Positions 1-7,883 of a DNA stretch of 28,273 nt are shown here, in pieces. A model generated the notes under the pieces. That model made no database searches. It was not told where the DNA came from and worked only from the letters and a program-made list of their open reading frames with translations. This DNA is from Deltaproteobacteria bacterium (GTDB lineage Bacteria; Desulfobacterota; Anaeroferrophillalia; Anaeroferrophillales; Tharpellaceae): the NCBI GenBank assembly GCA_030633185.1, contig DAOVTG010000004.1:1-28273 (forward strand), given 5' to 3'. Position numbers and translations under genes: made by a program. Within the stretch, counting starts at the first letter, position 1. Each line of letters opens with the position of its first letter.

Positions 1-11
1 TAACACCCTGC

Positions 12-1223
12 ATGCCTTTATATTACCTTCTGTTTGCAGTATTTATCCTGCTTCTTCTTTTTTGGGGAAGAAAGAGAATCTCTGCATTCTTGCGTCGTTG
101 TTTTGGACAACCGGGCGGTGGAACCGACCCCCAGGCAGAGGAAAACAGACTGACCACCATAGAGTCGGATCTTTTGCGAACCTACTTCAAAGGACTGACT
201 TATGTGCTTGCCAATGAAACCGACAAGGCGGTAGCCGAATTTGTCAAAGTCGCCCGCGTTGATACAACCACAGCTGAAATTTATCTAGCTCTAGGACAGC
301 TTTTTCGTAACACTGGCGAGATGGAACGGGCTATTCGGGTGCATCGGGATATTCTTTTACGTCCCAATCTCCCTGAAGAGGTACGCCGACAAACTTTTTT
401 TGAGATAGGTCTCGACTATAAACGAGCCGGCTTGCTTGATCGTGCCTGTCGAACTTTCGAAGAGATCCTAGTTCGGGATCCGAAAAATTATGCCGCCCGC
501 AAGGAACTCTCTTCCCTTTATGTAAGCTTGCGGGAATGGGAAAAAGCTCTTGCTCTACACCACGCAGCGCCATCTATCCAGAATGAAACCAACATAATTG
601 CCCATTTAACCACGGAAGTCGCTAAAGCTGCGGAGGTCACGAAAAACCGAGATAAAGCCCTGAAATTTTTTAAGCAGGCCTTAGAACTTGATGATAGCTG
701 TATTGATGCCTGGCTTCATTATGGAGATTTTTTAAAGAGCGAGAATCATGTAGCAGAGGCCCTGGCCGCTTGGGAGAGGGCCTTTATACTGAATCCTGAC
801 TTTGTTACTCTGGTGACCAACCGTTTTTCCGGTTTAGCTGAAGATGAAAGAAGCAAGATCGAAGAGGAATTCTTCTCTCGTCACCTTAAAGAGTTTGGTA
901 AGAAGAAAAAATTTAACCTCGCTTATATCGCCTGGCTGATCAAGTCAGGACGTTTGAGCGAAGCTGGCAGGCGTCTCGAACGGGTAATGAGTGAAAAAAG
1001 TGGAGATGCGGAAGTCTTCTCCCTGGTCAGTAACCTGCTAAACAAAATACGGCTTTCGGGTGAGGGTAACGAGGATCTTTATGATTTATTGGTGCGCAAT
1101 TTCTTTTCCACGCAATTGCGCTTCGAAAAACCCTATCGTTGCCGAAAATGCGGTATTAAACTTGATGAAATGGTCTGGAAATGTCCCCGTTGTTCAACCT
1201 GGGACACTATTGCAGTGCGGTAG
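12..1223 (+). CDS. lapB: LapB-type TPR protein (lipopolysaccharide assembly protein B)
   Basis: The 403-residue protein has an N-terminal membrane anchor (about residues 3-19, followed by a basic stretch), a long helical array of TPR-like repeats (about 45-350), and a C-terminal rubredoxin-like zinc/iron knuckle with cysteines at about 377, 380, 391 and 394 (CRKCG...CPRCS). This anchor-TPR-rubredoxin order and length match LapB/YciM, which sits on the cytoplasmic face of the inner membrane. In enterobacteria it adapts LpxC to FtsH and so sets lipopolysaccharide synthesis. An in-frame stop lies just upstream of the ATG, so this is the first possible start. A PilZ gene follows after 6 bases, so the two are probably co-transcribed. 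The usual partner lapA would lie outside the window. Family assignment is firm; the regulatory role is inferred from homologues. Confidence 0.9.
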   Translation: MPLYYLLFAVFILLLLFWGRKRISAFLRRCFGQPGGGTDPQAEENRLTTIESDLLRTYFKGLTYVLANETDKAVAEFVKVARVDTTTAEIYLALGQLFRNTGEMERAIRVHRDILLRPNLPEEVRRQTFFEIGLDYKRAGLLDRACRTFEEILVRDPKNYAARKELSSLYVSLREWEKALALHHAAPSIQNETNIIAHLTTEVAKAAEVTKNRDKALKFFKQALELDDSCIDAWLHYGDFLKSENHVAEALAAWERAFILNPDFVTLVTNRFSGLAEDERSKIEEEFFSRHLKEFGKKKKFNLAYIAWLIKSGRLSEAGRRLERVMSEKSGDAEVFSLVSNLLNKIRLSGEGNEDLYDLLVRNFFSTQLRFEKPYRCRKCGIKLDEMVWKCPRCSTWDTIAVR

Positions 1224-1229
1224 GAGCTG

Positions 1230-1637
1230 ATGAAAAAAGAGCAAGACAATCAGCGCGGTTTTTATCGTTGCGACATTCAACTCCCCTTCTCCTTTTCGAT
1301 AATCAAGGGAAAGGAGGTTATCGGTCCCTATATCGGTCAGACTCTTAACTTAGGCGGTGGAGGGATGTGTTTTGCCACAGCTTGCCCTCTGCTCCAGCCC
1401 GGGACTTTGTTTTTAGCCGAATTTCAGACCCCTGAAAAGGGGGAAAAGCTTCCCGAAGGTGTATTGCCGGGAAATTTTATGGCTCGGGTAATTCGTGAAG
1501 AAGTCGGAGGTTACAAGTCAACCTTTGAGAAACGATACCGTTTAGCCGTTGAGTTTAAATTCCCTCACAAAGCCAGCAAAAATGATATCGTTGCCTACCT
1601 GAATCGTTACGAAGCTCATCGAAAAGATAAATCTTAG
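1230..1637 (+). CDS. PilZ-domain protein (divergent)
   Basis: This 135-residue soluble protein has the outline of a PilZ beta-barrel: an N-terminal YRCDIQLPF segment in place of the RxxxR switch, then LNLGGGGMCF where canonical c-di-GMP binders carry D/NxSxxG, and a closing strand YRLAVEFKF. The arginine pair is incomplete and the serine of the second motif is a glycine, so c-di-GMP binding is doubtful. It starts 6 bases after lapB (TAGGAGCTGATG, with the Shine-Dalgarno sequence over the lapB stop) and is probably translated from the same message. Related proteins act as c-di-GMP effectors or degenerate adaptors; no specific partner can be read from the sequence. Confidence 0.7.
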   Translation: MKKEQDNQRGFYRCDIQLPFSFSIIKGKEVIGPYIGQTLNLGGGGMCFATACPLLQPGTLFLAEFQTPEKGEKLPEGVLPGNFMARVIREEVGGYKSTFEKRYRLAVEFKFPHKASKNDIVAYLNRYEAHRKDKS

Positions 1638-1650
1638 GAGACTGCCCGAG

Positions 1651-1680
1651 AAGGGTTAAGTGTAACCCTTTAGACCTTTT
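1651..1680 (+). terminator. Probable terminator between the PilZ gene and convergent pyrD
   Basis: An 8-bp stem AAGGGTTA/TAACCCTT with a 4-base loop is followed by TAGACCTTTT on the + strand. It lies in the 32-bp gap between convergent genes and touches the pyrD stop codon. The T tract is short and interrupted, so strength is uncertain. Confidence 0.4.
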
Positions 1681-2587
1681 CGAGTTTACCTATAAAATCG
1701 GTTATTTTGGCACACTTCTGGCCCTTGAGATAGTTTTCAATTCCCTCGACAATCTCGATGGCGGTCTGTGGATTGATGAAGTTGGCCGTGCCTATCTCAA
1801 TTGCGGAAGCTCCGGCCAGCAGGAACTCCAAAGCATCTCGGGCACTTGTGATACCACCGATCCCGATAATCGGGATCGATACGGCTTGGGCAACCTGATA
1901 GACCATACGCAGAGCTACCGGTTTGATGGCCGGGCCGGAAAGACCGCCGGTAACATTCCCCAGGATCGGGCGTTTTCGGTCGAGATCGATAGCCATACCA
2001 AGCAAGGTGTTGATCAAAGAAAGAGAATCGCTGCCAGCCTCCTCCACCGCTTTGGCAATCGCGACAATGTCGCTGACATTGGGGGAAAGTTTGGTGATTA
2101 AGGGCAACGAGGTTTTTTTACGAACGGCGGCTATCAATTTTGCGGCAGCTTGAGGATCAGTCCCGAACTGAATGCCGCCAGCCTTGACATTAGGACAGGA
2201 GATGTTGATTTCAAGGGCTGCAATTCCGGTAACGCCGTCAAGTTTTGCGGCCAGGGCTGCGTAATCGGATTGGTTATTGCCGAAAATGTTGACGATTACG
2301 GTTGCATCCAGTTTTCGTAAAATCGGAAGTTCATCAGCCAGGAATTTTTCCACGCCAATATTTTCCAGACCAATGCTATTAAGCATACCGCAGGCGGTTT
2401 CGGTAATTCTAACGCCCGGGTTACCGGTTTTCGGCTGCAGGGACAAACCTTTGGTTACTATCGCCCCAAGTTTGGCTATGTCGAAATAGGGAGCATATTC
2501 ACGGCCATAACCAAAAGTTCCGGAAGCCGTCAGAACCGGGTTTTTTAAAATTACTCCGGGGGCAATTTCAACTTTAAGATCAACCAT
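1670..2587 (-). CDS. pyrD: Dihydroorotate dehydrogenase, class 1B catalytic subunit
   Basis: The enzyme oxidises dihydroorotate to orotate, the fourth step of pyrimidine synthesis, in the cytosol; in class 1B enzymes electrons pass to NAD+ through PyrK. The protein is a TIM barrel of 305 residues when started at the ATG encoding MVDLKVEI. Visible signatures are an FMN-site segment TASGTFGYG, the catalytic-cysteine motif NISCPNVKAGG (about residue 130), and the phosphate-binding GIGGI and GASAIEIGTA segments near the C-terminus. A start 45 bases further upstream is open but would lie inside pyrK. The chosen ATG overlaps the pyrK stop by one base (TAATG), typical of translational coupling. Pairing with pyrK supports class 1B over the quinone-dependent class 2. 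Confidence 0.95.
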   Translation of the reverse strand: MVDLKVEIAPGVILKNPVLTASGTFGYGREYAPYFDIAKLGAIVTKGLSLQPKTGNPGVRITETACGMLNSIGLENIGVEKFLADELPILRKLDATVIVNIFGNNQSDYAALAAKLDGVTGIAALEINISCPNVKAGGIQFGTDPQAAAKLIAAVRKKTSLPLITKLSPNVSDIVAIAKAVEEAGSDSLSLINTLLGMAIDLDRKRPILGNVTGGLSGPAIKPVALRMVYQVAQAVSIPIIGIGGITSARDALEFLLAGASAIEIGTANFINPQTAIEIVEGIENYLKGQKCAKITDFIGKLEKV

Positions 2588-3429
2588 TAGAAAACCACCT
2601 GTTGGGCCGGAAAGACCGGCCCCCTGGTACAAACTTTTGCCGTTTCCATCCCAGTTTCACTGGTTTCAGAAAGTACCGTCTGGACACAGCCTAAACAGAC
2701 GCCAAAACCACAAGCCATCCGATTTTCCAAACTCAGGTAACCATCACAGCCGGTCTCTTGCAAAATCTTCTGAACACTTTTCAGCATGGGCTCGGGGCCA
2801 CACGCGAAAACTCGACTCTGTGGCCGGGTTTGCAACTCATGGATTAAGAGCTGAGTTACAAAGCCCTGGCGGCTGCTACTGCCATCATCGGTAATTGTCT
2901 GAATTTGCAAACCACTACTACTTGCGGCCGTCAGTTCATCGAGCAGGATCAGCTCCGAGATATTTGCGGCCCCATAAAGTAAAAAAGTTCCGACTAAAGA
3001 TTGCTTGCGGTCAAGGGCGAAAAAGAGCTGTGAGGCGATAGACGCGATCCCCATCCCGCCAGCGACTAAGAAAAGGGATTTTTGCTCACTCTCTAATTCG
3101 GCGTTCGGGTAACCATTTCCCAAAGGACCGTGGACAGCCACCAAAACTCCCTTTGCAAGATTGCTTAACTGACAACTCCCCTTGCCGACGACTTTGATAA
3201 CGACCTCAAACCAGTCACTCCCCCAGCGACAGATACCGAAAGGTCGTCGCAGAAGTGGGTCAAGAAGACCATCGACGGTGCCGAGCATAACAAATTTCCC
3301 CGGCGCTGCCGCCCGGCAGAAATCTTTTGCGGCCTTGAGACGTAAGCGGTAAATATTTTGAGAGAGTTTTTGATTGCTTACTACTTCACTATTAAAAAGA
3401 TACAAAATCAAGCACCTTGTTTTCGTCAT
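2587..3429 (-). CDS. pyrK: Dihydroorotate dehydrogenase electron-transfer subunit
   Basis: PyrK carries FAD and a [2Fe-2S] cluster and passes electrons from PyrD to NAD+. The 280-residue reading has an N-terminal ferredoxin-reductase FAD barrel with RRPFGI, an NAD-binding half with LVAGGMGIAS and ACGPEPML, and a C-terminal cluster motif with cysteines at about 240, 245, 248 and 267 (CGFGVCLGC...C). The next gene is pyrD, overlapping by one base. The start is uncertain. The ATG at 3429 lies inside the upstream PilZ gene and has no clear ribosome binding site, while an in-frame TTG 24 bases further in (3405) follows AAGGTG at good spacing. The first 8-15 residues may therefore not be part of the protein. 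Confidence 0.92.
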   Translation of the reverse strand: MTKTRCLILYLFNSEVVSNQKLSQNIYRLRLKAAKDFCRAAAPGKFVMLGTVDGLLDPLLRRPFGICRWGSDWFEVVIKVVGKGSCQLSNLAKGVLVAVHGPLGNGYPNAELESEQKSLFLVAGGMGIASIASQLFFALDRKQSLVGTFLLYGAANISELILLDELTAASSSGLQIQTITDDGSSSRQGFVTQLLIHELQTRPQSRVFACGPEPMLKSVQKILQETGCDGYLSLENRMACGFGVCLGCVQTVLSETSETGMETAKVCTRGPVFPAQQVVF

Positions 3430-3691
3430 CGATAAACTTGAGTCCGAATGTCATTCTCTCACCAGAATCTTGGCGGGCCCAAACCATTTCGGCTTGGTAT
3501 TCCTTAACTTTGCCATCATTTTCAGTAATCCTAAGGGTTGTTTTTACTGGCTCCCGGGTGGTGATCCGCAAACCACTATCCGAGATGTCGATAGTTTCTG
3601 CCGAGACAATATCAGCATCCACAAAAAATTCAACCTGCGCTTTAACCTCTACCCTGGGATATTGCCGACGACTATCATTTTGTTCATCCAT
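3392..3691 (-). CDS. PilZ-domain protein
   Basis: This 99-residue single-domain protein carries both canonical PilZ elements: RRQYPR (about residues 8-13, the RxxxR switch) and DISDSG (about 36-41, the D/NxSxxG motif). It is therefore a likely c-di-GMP binder, unlike the divergent PilZ protein near the window start. It has no membrane segment or signal peptide. It lies between mog and pyrK on the same strand, and its stop falls within the 5' end of the open pyrK reading frame. The neighbours suggest co-transcription but give no clue to its target process. Confidence 0.85.
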   Translation of the reverse strand: MDEQNDSRRQYPRVEVKAQVEFFVDADIVSAETIDISDSGLRITTREPVKTTLRITENDGKVKEYQAEMVWARQDSGERMTFGLKFIDDENKVLDFVSF

Positions 3692-3805
3692 AGTATAAAT
3701 TCCGTTTGTCCGGGTTGTTAAAAGAGGCCCGCTCTATTGCTTGAATCTCGGAAAGATCTTTTAAAGTGGCATGAGTAAAGAGAAACAATTGCCCTATCCG
3801 TCTCT

Positions 3806-4300
3806 TTACGAGCTACAATCGGATGGATCACCGGCCAGTTTTTCCAGGGCATGCGGCAGAGCCAGCAAAATAAATTCAAGACACTCCCGGGCGGCTTTCG
3901 GACTGCCGGGGAAATTGATAATCAGGGTGGTGCCGCGAATCCCGGCCACCGCCCTTGAAATCATAGCATGAGGGGTAATTTTAAGGCTCTCAAAACGCAT
4001 TACTTCGGCAAAACCGGGGGCCGGTCGCTCAATTACCGCCATGGTTGCTTCCGGGGCTAGATCGCGGGGTGAAAACCCGGTGCCGCCGGTGGTTAGAATC
4101 AGGGCGATATCACCACTGTCACACCATTTAGTAAGGGCCGCTTTGATCTCATCAGGTTCATCACTGACAATCTTTTCTGCGACCACAGAAAAATCGCCGG
4201 CTTTTTCTAAACGTTCCCGTAAAGCCGGACCACTCAAATCCCGGCGCTCGCCTTTGGAGCCGCGATCACTGATTGTCAGGATGGCGGTTAGGTGTTGCAC
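3806..4300 (-). CDS. mog: MogA/MoaB family molybdopterin adenylyltransferase
   Basis: MogA-type enzymes adenylate molybdopterin ahead of molybdate insertion. The 164-residue protein shows the family pattern: ILTISDRGSKGERRD at the N-terminus, the nucleotide-binding LTTGGTGFSPRD (about 86-97), PEAT, and NFPGSPKA near the C-terminus. Its GTG start is preceded by a strong AGGAGG at 6-base spacing and overlaps the end of cimA by 13 bases, so translation is probably coupled. The sequence does not separate MogA (adenylyltransferase) from the close MoaB paralogues. The organism presumably makes molybdenum- or tungsten-pterin enzymes; none are encoded in this window. Confidence 0.88.
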   Translation of the reverse strand: MQHLTAILTISDRGSKGERRDLSGPALRERLEKAGDFSVVAEKIVSDEPDEIKAALTKWCDSGDIALILTTGGTGFSPRDLAPEATMAVIERPAPGFAEVMRFESLKITPHAMISRAVAGIRGTTLIINFPGSPKAARECLEFILLALPHALEKLAGDPSDCSS

Positions 4301-5871
4301 TGGTCGCCTCCTTTACGCATATATTTATATTCTATACCATCAACCAAAGCCTGCCAGCTGGCCTCAATAATATTGGTTGATACCCCCACCGTTCCCCATT
4401 TATTACCTTGGTCGTCTTTTGATTCGATCAGAACCCGGGTAACCGAACTGGTACCTTTATCAGACGAAAGTATTCTAACCTTGTAGTCTTCCAGTTTGAC
4501 ATTTTTAAGATCCGGATAAAATTTTTCCAGAGCTTTTCGCAAAGCCCGGTTCAGAGCGTCAACCGGCCCCTCCCCGACCGAAGCCGTATGTTCAATGACA
4601 CCGCCGACCTCAATCATGACGGTTGCTTCGGTCAATGGCGGACGGTCATGTCTGAACTTGTTAACCATGACACGAAATCCCATAAAATTAAAAATCGGCT
4701 TATAACTACCGGTCGTCTTTTTGACCAGAAGCTCAAAAGAGGCTTCCGCACCTTCAAATTGAAAACCTTTCTCTTCAAGATCCTTAATCCGTCTCAAAAT
4801 CTCTTCGGTCTCCTCTTTGGAGCCTAAATCAAGGTTATACTCTTTGGCTTTATAGATAATATTGCTGCGGCCGGAAAGATCGGAAATCAGCACCCTCCGT
4901 CTATTGCCGACCGATTTCGGATCTATATGTTCGTAGGTTTGGGGGTCTTTCTGAACTGCGCTGACATGGATACCGCCTTTATGAGCGAAGGCGCTGCGAC
5001 CGACAAAAGCTTGGTGACGGTTGTGGCGCTTGTTGGCAATCTCATCAACATAACGTGACAACGAAGCGAGCTTACTTAAATTTTCCGGATTAATGACGTT
5101 GTATCCCATCTTGATCTGAAGGTTGGGAATGATGGAAATCAGGTTGGCATTGCCGCAACGTTCACCAAAACCGTTGATGGTTCCCTGAACCTGCGTAATC
5201 CCGTGGCGTACGGCCAGCAGTGAGCTGGCAACGGCAGTCTCGGAGTCGTTGTGTACGTGGATGCCTAAGGAGGTCTCTTCTCCCAGTTCCTGACGAACGA
5301 CATCTATAATTGCGGTCAGTTCATCCGGTAGAGTGCCGCCGTTGGTATCACAAAGGATCAGGCATTGAGCCCCGCCCTGTTGAGCCGCTTTCAGGGTTGC
5401 CAGGGCGTAATTTCGGTTATTTTTAAAGCCGTCAAAAAAATGTTCGGCATCATAGAAAACCTCTGCCATATGTTGGTTCAAAAAAGCCAAAGAGTCTTCG
5501 ATGACCATAAGGTTTTCAGGCAGGGTGATGTGAAGAGCGTTAAGGACATGAAAATCCCAGGATTTACCGAAAATAGTGGCTACCTGAACCCCGGATTCAA
5601 CAATCGCCTTGAGGTTTAAGTCATGTTCAGCCTGGTTTTCCAGTTTTCGGGTGCTGCCGAAAGCCGTCACTTTGGCCTGCTTCAGCTCAACCTCTTTAAT
5701 CTTGTTGAAAAAACTGAAATCTTTAGGGTTCGAACCCGGCCAGCCGCCTTCGATGTAGTGGATACCGAAAGCATCCAGGCGGCGGGCAATCCGAACCTTA
5801 TCGTCAGCCAGCAGAGAAATATCTTCCGCCTGGGTTCCATCCCGAAGGGTTGTGTCATATATCTTTATCAT
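4288..5871 (-). CDS. cimA: (R)-citramalate synthase
   Basis: CimA condenses pyruvate and acetyl-CoA to citramalate, giving 2-oxobutyrate for isoleucine without threonine dehydratase. The 527-residue protein begins with the DRE-TIM signature DTTLRDGTQAED, has the metal-binding HVHND (about residue 200) and the NGFGERCGN segment, and ends in a LeuA-type allosteric dimer domain (about 390-520) likely to sense isoleucine. The GTQAEDISL form of the N-terminal motif and the 527-residue length fit the citramalate synthase group rather than LeuA or homocitrate synthase. AAGGTGAC precedes the ATG at suitable spacing. It follows lysC on the same strand, with one family A repeat between them, and overlaps mog. 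Confidence 0.9.
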   Translation of the reverse strand: MIKIYDTTLRDGTQAEDISLLADDKVRIARRLDAFGIHYIEGGWPGSNPKDFSFFNKIKEVELKQAKVTAFGSTRKLENQAEHDLNLKAIVESGVQVATIFGKSWDFHVLNALHITLPENLMVIEDSLAFLNQHMAEVFYDAEHFFDGFKNNRNYALATLKAAQQGGAQCLILCDTNGGTLPDELTAIIDVVRQELGEETSLGIHVHNDSETAVASSLLAVRHGITQVQGTINGFGERCGNANLISIIPNLQIKMGYNVINPENLSKLASLSRYVDEIANKRHNRHQAFVGRSAFAHKGGIHVSAVQKDPQTYEHIDPKSVGNRRRVLISDLSGRSNIIYKAKEYNLDLGSKEETEEILRRIKDLEEKGFQFEGAEASFELLVKKTTGSYKPIFNFMGFRVMVNKFRHDRPPLTEATVMIEVGGVIEHTASVGEGPVDALNRALRKALEKFYPDLKNVKLEDYKVRILSSDKGTSSVTRVLIESKDDQGNKWGTVGVSTNIIEASWQALVDGIEYKYMRKGGDQCNT

Positions 5872-5908
5872 AAGTCGGTCACCTTAAGAATGCATCTCCC
5901 CCACCTGT

Positions 5909-6036
5909 GATGGCTAAGTAAAAATTTCGATAGACAAGTTGTTTTGGTTTTCCAGGCGCGAGACTATACATGTAGTATGTCGAGTGTCTGGAAAACCACA
6001 ACAACGCAGGATATCGGAACTTTTTACTTAGCCATC
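5909..6036 (-). repeat. Family A palindromic repeat, copy A1 (complete)
   Basis: This 128-bp imperfect palindrome has perfect 16-bp inverted ends (GATGGCTAAGTAAAAA). Matching inner blocks GGTTTTCCAG/CTGGAAAACC lie around a central ATACATGTAGTAT core. Read with lysC, it begins TGATGGCTAAG, and that TGA is the lysC stop codon. It fills the lysC-cimA gap almost completely. It resembles a miniature inverted-repeat element and could fold as one long RNA hairpin between two co-directional genes. Confidence 0.9.
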
Positions 6037-7267
6037 AGCCTTCGATTTTGGTTTCTTCAGCCAGTTCAAACTCCTGATGTAAAACCCGTACTGCCAGTTC
6101 CGTATATTTTTCGGCAATTACGCAGGAGACCTTGATCTCGGAGGTACTGATCATCATTATATTAATGTTTTCCCGGGCCAGGGTTGCAAACATGCGACTG
6201 GCAACATCGGCATGGGTACGCATGCCGATGCCGACAATTGAGACTTTGGCGATATTTTTATCACCATTAATATCTTGGGCGCCAATCTCCTGATTGATTT
6301 CCTGCAATGAGGTCAGGGCATGGTCATAGTCGAGTTTTGGTACGGTGAAGGTTAAGTCGGTCAGTCCTTCAGCTGAGGTGTTCTGAATAATCATATCGAC
6401 AACAATCCCCTGGGCCGATATCGCGGAAAAGATAGCAGCCGCAATCCCGGGTCGATCAGGAATTCCGCAAATTGTAATTTTAGCCTCATTTTTGTTATAT
6501 GCAACGCCGGAAACGATGGCTTTTTCCATACCTTTTTCCTCCTTACAGACAATAGTTCCTTGACTATCGGAAAAGCTCGATCGAACGTGAATCGGCATTC
6601 CATATTTTTGGGCAAATTCAACTGAGCGAATTTGTAATACTTTAGCTCCAAGACTAGCCAACTCCAGCATCTCATCATAAGATATCCGATCCAGCTTACG
6701 AGCCTGACTACAGATGTTGGGATCGGTTGTATAGATCCCATCGACATCAGTATAAATCTCGCAGACATCAGCCGACAAAGCCGTAGCGACGGCCACGGCA
6801 CTGGTATCCGAGCCCCCCCGCCCCAAAGTTGTGATATTACCGTCCGCATCAACACCCTGAAAACCGGCAACTACGACAATCGACCCCTCATCCAGAGCCT
6901 TCCTGATCCGACTGCCATCGATATCAATGATTCGGGCCCGGCTGTGATCTCTATCGGTTCTGATTGTAATCTGTGAACCCAGATAAGAGATAGCTTTTTC
7001 TTCCAAAGTTTCAATAGCCATCGCTAAAAGAGCTATGGAAACCTGCTCTCCAGAAGAGACCAACACATCATGCTCTCGGCGATTATGTTCAGGATCTATT
7101 TCATTGGCCAGACTAATTAGGCGATCGGTCTCACCGGACATGGCTGAAAGTACGACAACAACCTGATTGCCGCATTTTTTGGTGGCTACTGCTCGCTGGG
7201 CCACATTCTTGATTCTCTCAATTGAGCCAACTGAGGTACCACCATATTTTTGTACAACTAATCCCAT
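6035..7267 (-). CDS. lysC: Aspartate kinase
   Basis: LysC phosphorylates aspartate, the entry step to lysine, threonine and methionine. The 410-residue protein starts with the kinase motif VQKYGGTSVGS, contains LGRGGSDTSAVA (about residues 147-158) and DVDGIYTTDPN, and ends with two ACT regulatory domains (about 260-405), so feedback inhibition by lysine and/or threonine is likely. Its length is that of the monofunctional LysC type. The stop codon TGA is formed by the first bases of the adjacent family A repeat, so the last codons may have been altered by insertion of that element. It heads a minus-strand run with cimA, joining aspartate-family and isoleucine synthesis. Confidence 0.95.
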   Translation of the reverse strand: MGLVVQKYGGTSVGSIERIKNVAQRAVATKKCGNQVVVVLSAMSGETDRLISLANEIDPEHNRREHDVLVSSGEQVSIALLAMAIETLEEKAISYLGSQITIRTDRDHSRARIIDIDGSRIRKALDEGSIVVVAGFQGVDADGNITTLGRGGSDTSAVAVATALSADVCEIYTDVDGIYTTDPNICSQARKLDRISYDEMLELASLGAKVLQIRSVEFAQKYGMPIHVRSSFSDSQGTIVCKEEKGMEKAIVSGVAYNKNEAKITICGIPDRPGIAAAIFSAISAQGIVVDMIIQNTSAEGLTDLTFTVPKLDYDHALTSLQEINQEIGAQDINGDKNIAKVSIVGIGMRTHADVASRMFATLARENINIMMISTSEIKVSCVIAEKYTELAVRVLHQEFELAEETKIEG

Positions 7268-7303
7268 CTTAAAAAACCGTCTCCCCTGTCCAATCCGTTA
7301 ATG

Positions 7304-7320
7304 GTTTCGTAAAAGTAAGC
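7304..7320 (+). repeat. Solo end-like fragment of family A
   Basis: AATGGTTTCGTAAAAGT resembles the GATGGCGTCGTAAAAAGT end of family A, without the rest of the element. It lies in the divergent gap between lysC and the CooT-like gene. It could be a remnant or chance similarity. The rest of 7268-7517 holds AT-rich sequence in which I see no convincing promoter or gene. Confidence 0.35.
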
Positions 7321-7517
7321 TGTTGGCAACATTCTATTTGATTCTGGTAATACTGTCAACTTTAAACCTTGATACCATCAACCATGTCATTAATAATTTT
7401 TTTAATGATTGTTACTTCTATGGGCTTGTGCTAAGGCAATTCCCTGTGATAAAGAAAATGCCGATGTTCGTAACAACGCAGTATAAACCGGCAAAATGTC
7501 TGAAAATGGAGTTGAAT

Positions 7518-7718
7518 ATGTGTCAATCAAGTGCTTACCTGCTGGATCAGGCAGGCGGCGAAAAACTTCTCATGGAAGATGTTTCACTCATCACCCCTCT
7601 TGAAGAGGGAGGAATTGAGTTGGTTGGACTTTTTGGTGATCGTCTGACGATCCAGGCATCCATTAAAGAGCTGGATTTACTTAAACACCGGATAGTCATG
7701 ACCGAAACAACCGATTAA
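7518..7718 (+). CDS. CooT family nickel-binding protein
   Basis: The preferred start encodes MCQSSAYLLDQAGGE, giving a 66-residue protein. A much longer reading frame is open upstream from 7323, but its added segment is hydrophobic and AT-rich with no family resemblance. The ATG at 7518 has GGAG at 6-base spacing and leaves the invariant MC start of CooT-like proteins, in which Cys2 is the reported nickel ligand. Conserved features are LLMEDV (23-28), ELVGLFGD and the closing KELDLLKHRIVM. The founding member serves nickel supply to CO dehydrogenase; no CO dehydrogenase gene is visible here, so its client enzyme is unknown. Divergent from lysC and upstream of ilvE. Confidence 0.85.
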   Translation: MCQSSAYLLDQAGGEKLLMEDVSLITPLEEGGIELVGLFGDRLTIQASIKELDLLKHRIVMTETTD

Positions 7719-7731
7719 TTCAATAAACTTT

Positions 7732-7853
7732 CCGGGTTGGGGTCATTGCTGGTAAAAGGTGCGCCGGCACCCCAGCTTTGACCCCGTTTATGAGGGCGAA
7801 GCAGAGTTAGTCACCATCAGTTACAGCTTCAAGGCAACAACCTGAATAGTTAC
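7732..7853 (+). repeat. Family B hairpin repeat, copy B1
   Basis: A layered hairpin at 7739-7785 pairs GGGGTCA with TGACCCC, GCTGG with CCAGC and GGTGC with GCACC around a GCCG loop. It is followed by GTTTATGAGGGCGAAGCA and ends in ACCTGAATAGTTAC. A second copy at 12.3 kb keeps every stem. This copy lies between the CooT-like gene and ilvE and ends about 30 bases before the ilvE start, so in RNA it would be part of the ilvE leader. Its left end is diverged compared with copy B2. Confidence 0.85.
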
Positions 7854-7883
7854 CAACAATAAGAAAGGAAGAAGGATACGGAA

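Noticed and set aside
3775..3809. Inverted GTAAAGAG/CTCTTTAC around the mog stop codon
   Set aside because: Eight-base stem with a long loop and no T tract; not convincing as a terminator.
5944..6135. Short open frames within family A repeats (also near 8868-9056, 11985-12176, 22594-22909 and 26524-26757) with similar translations such as QARDYT and STYYMYG
   Set aside because: The similarity comes from repeat DNA read on either strand. Start points and frames vary between copies and none has a consistent ribosome binding site, so they are spurious proteins.
7323..7517. Upstream extension of the CooT-like gene
   Set aside because: Hydrophobic AT-rich translation, no ribosome binding site at 7323, and it would bury the family's defining MC start.
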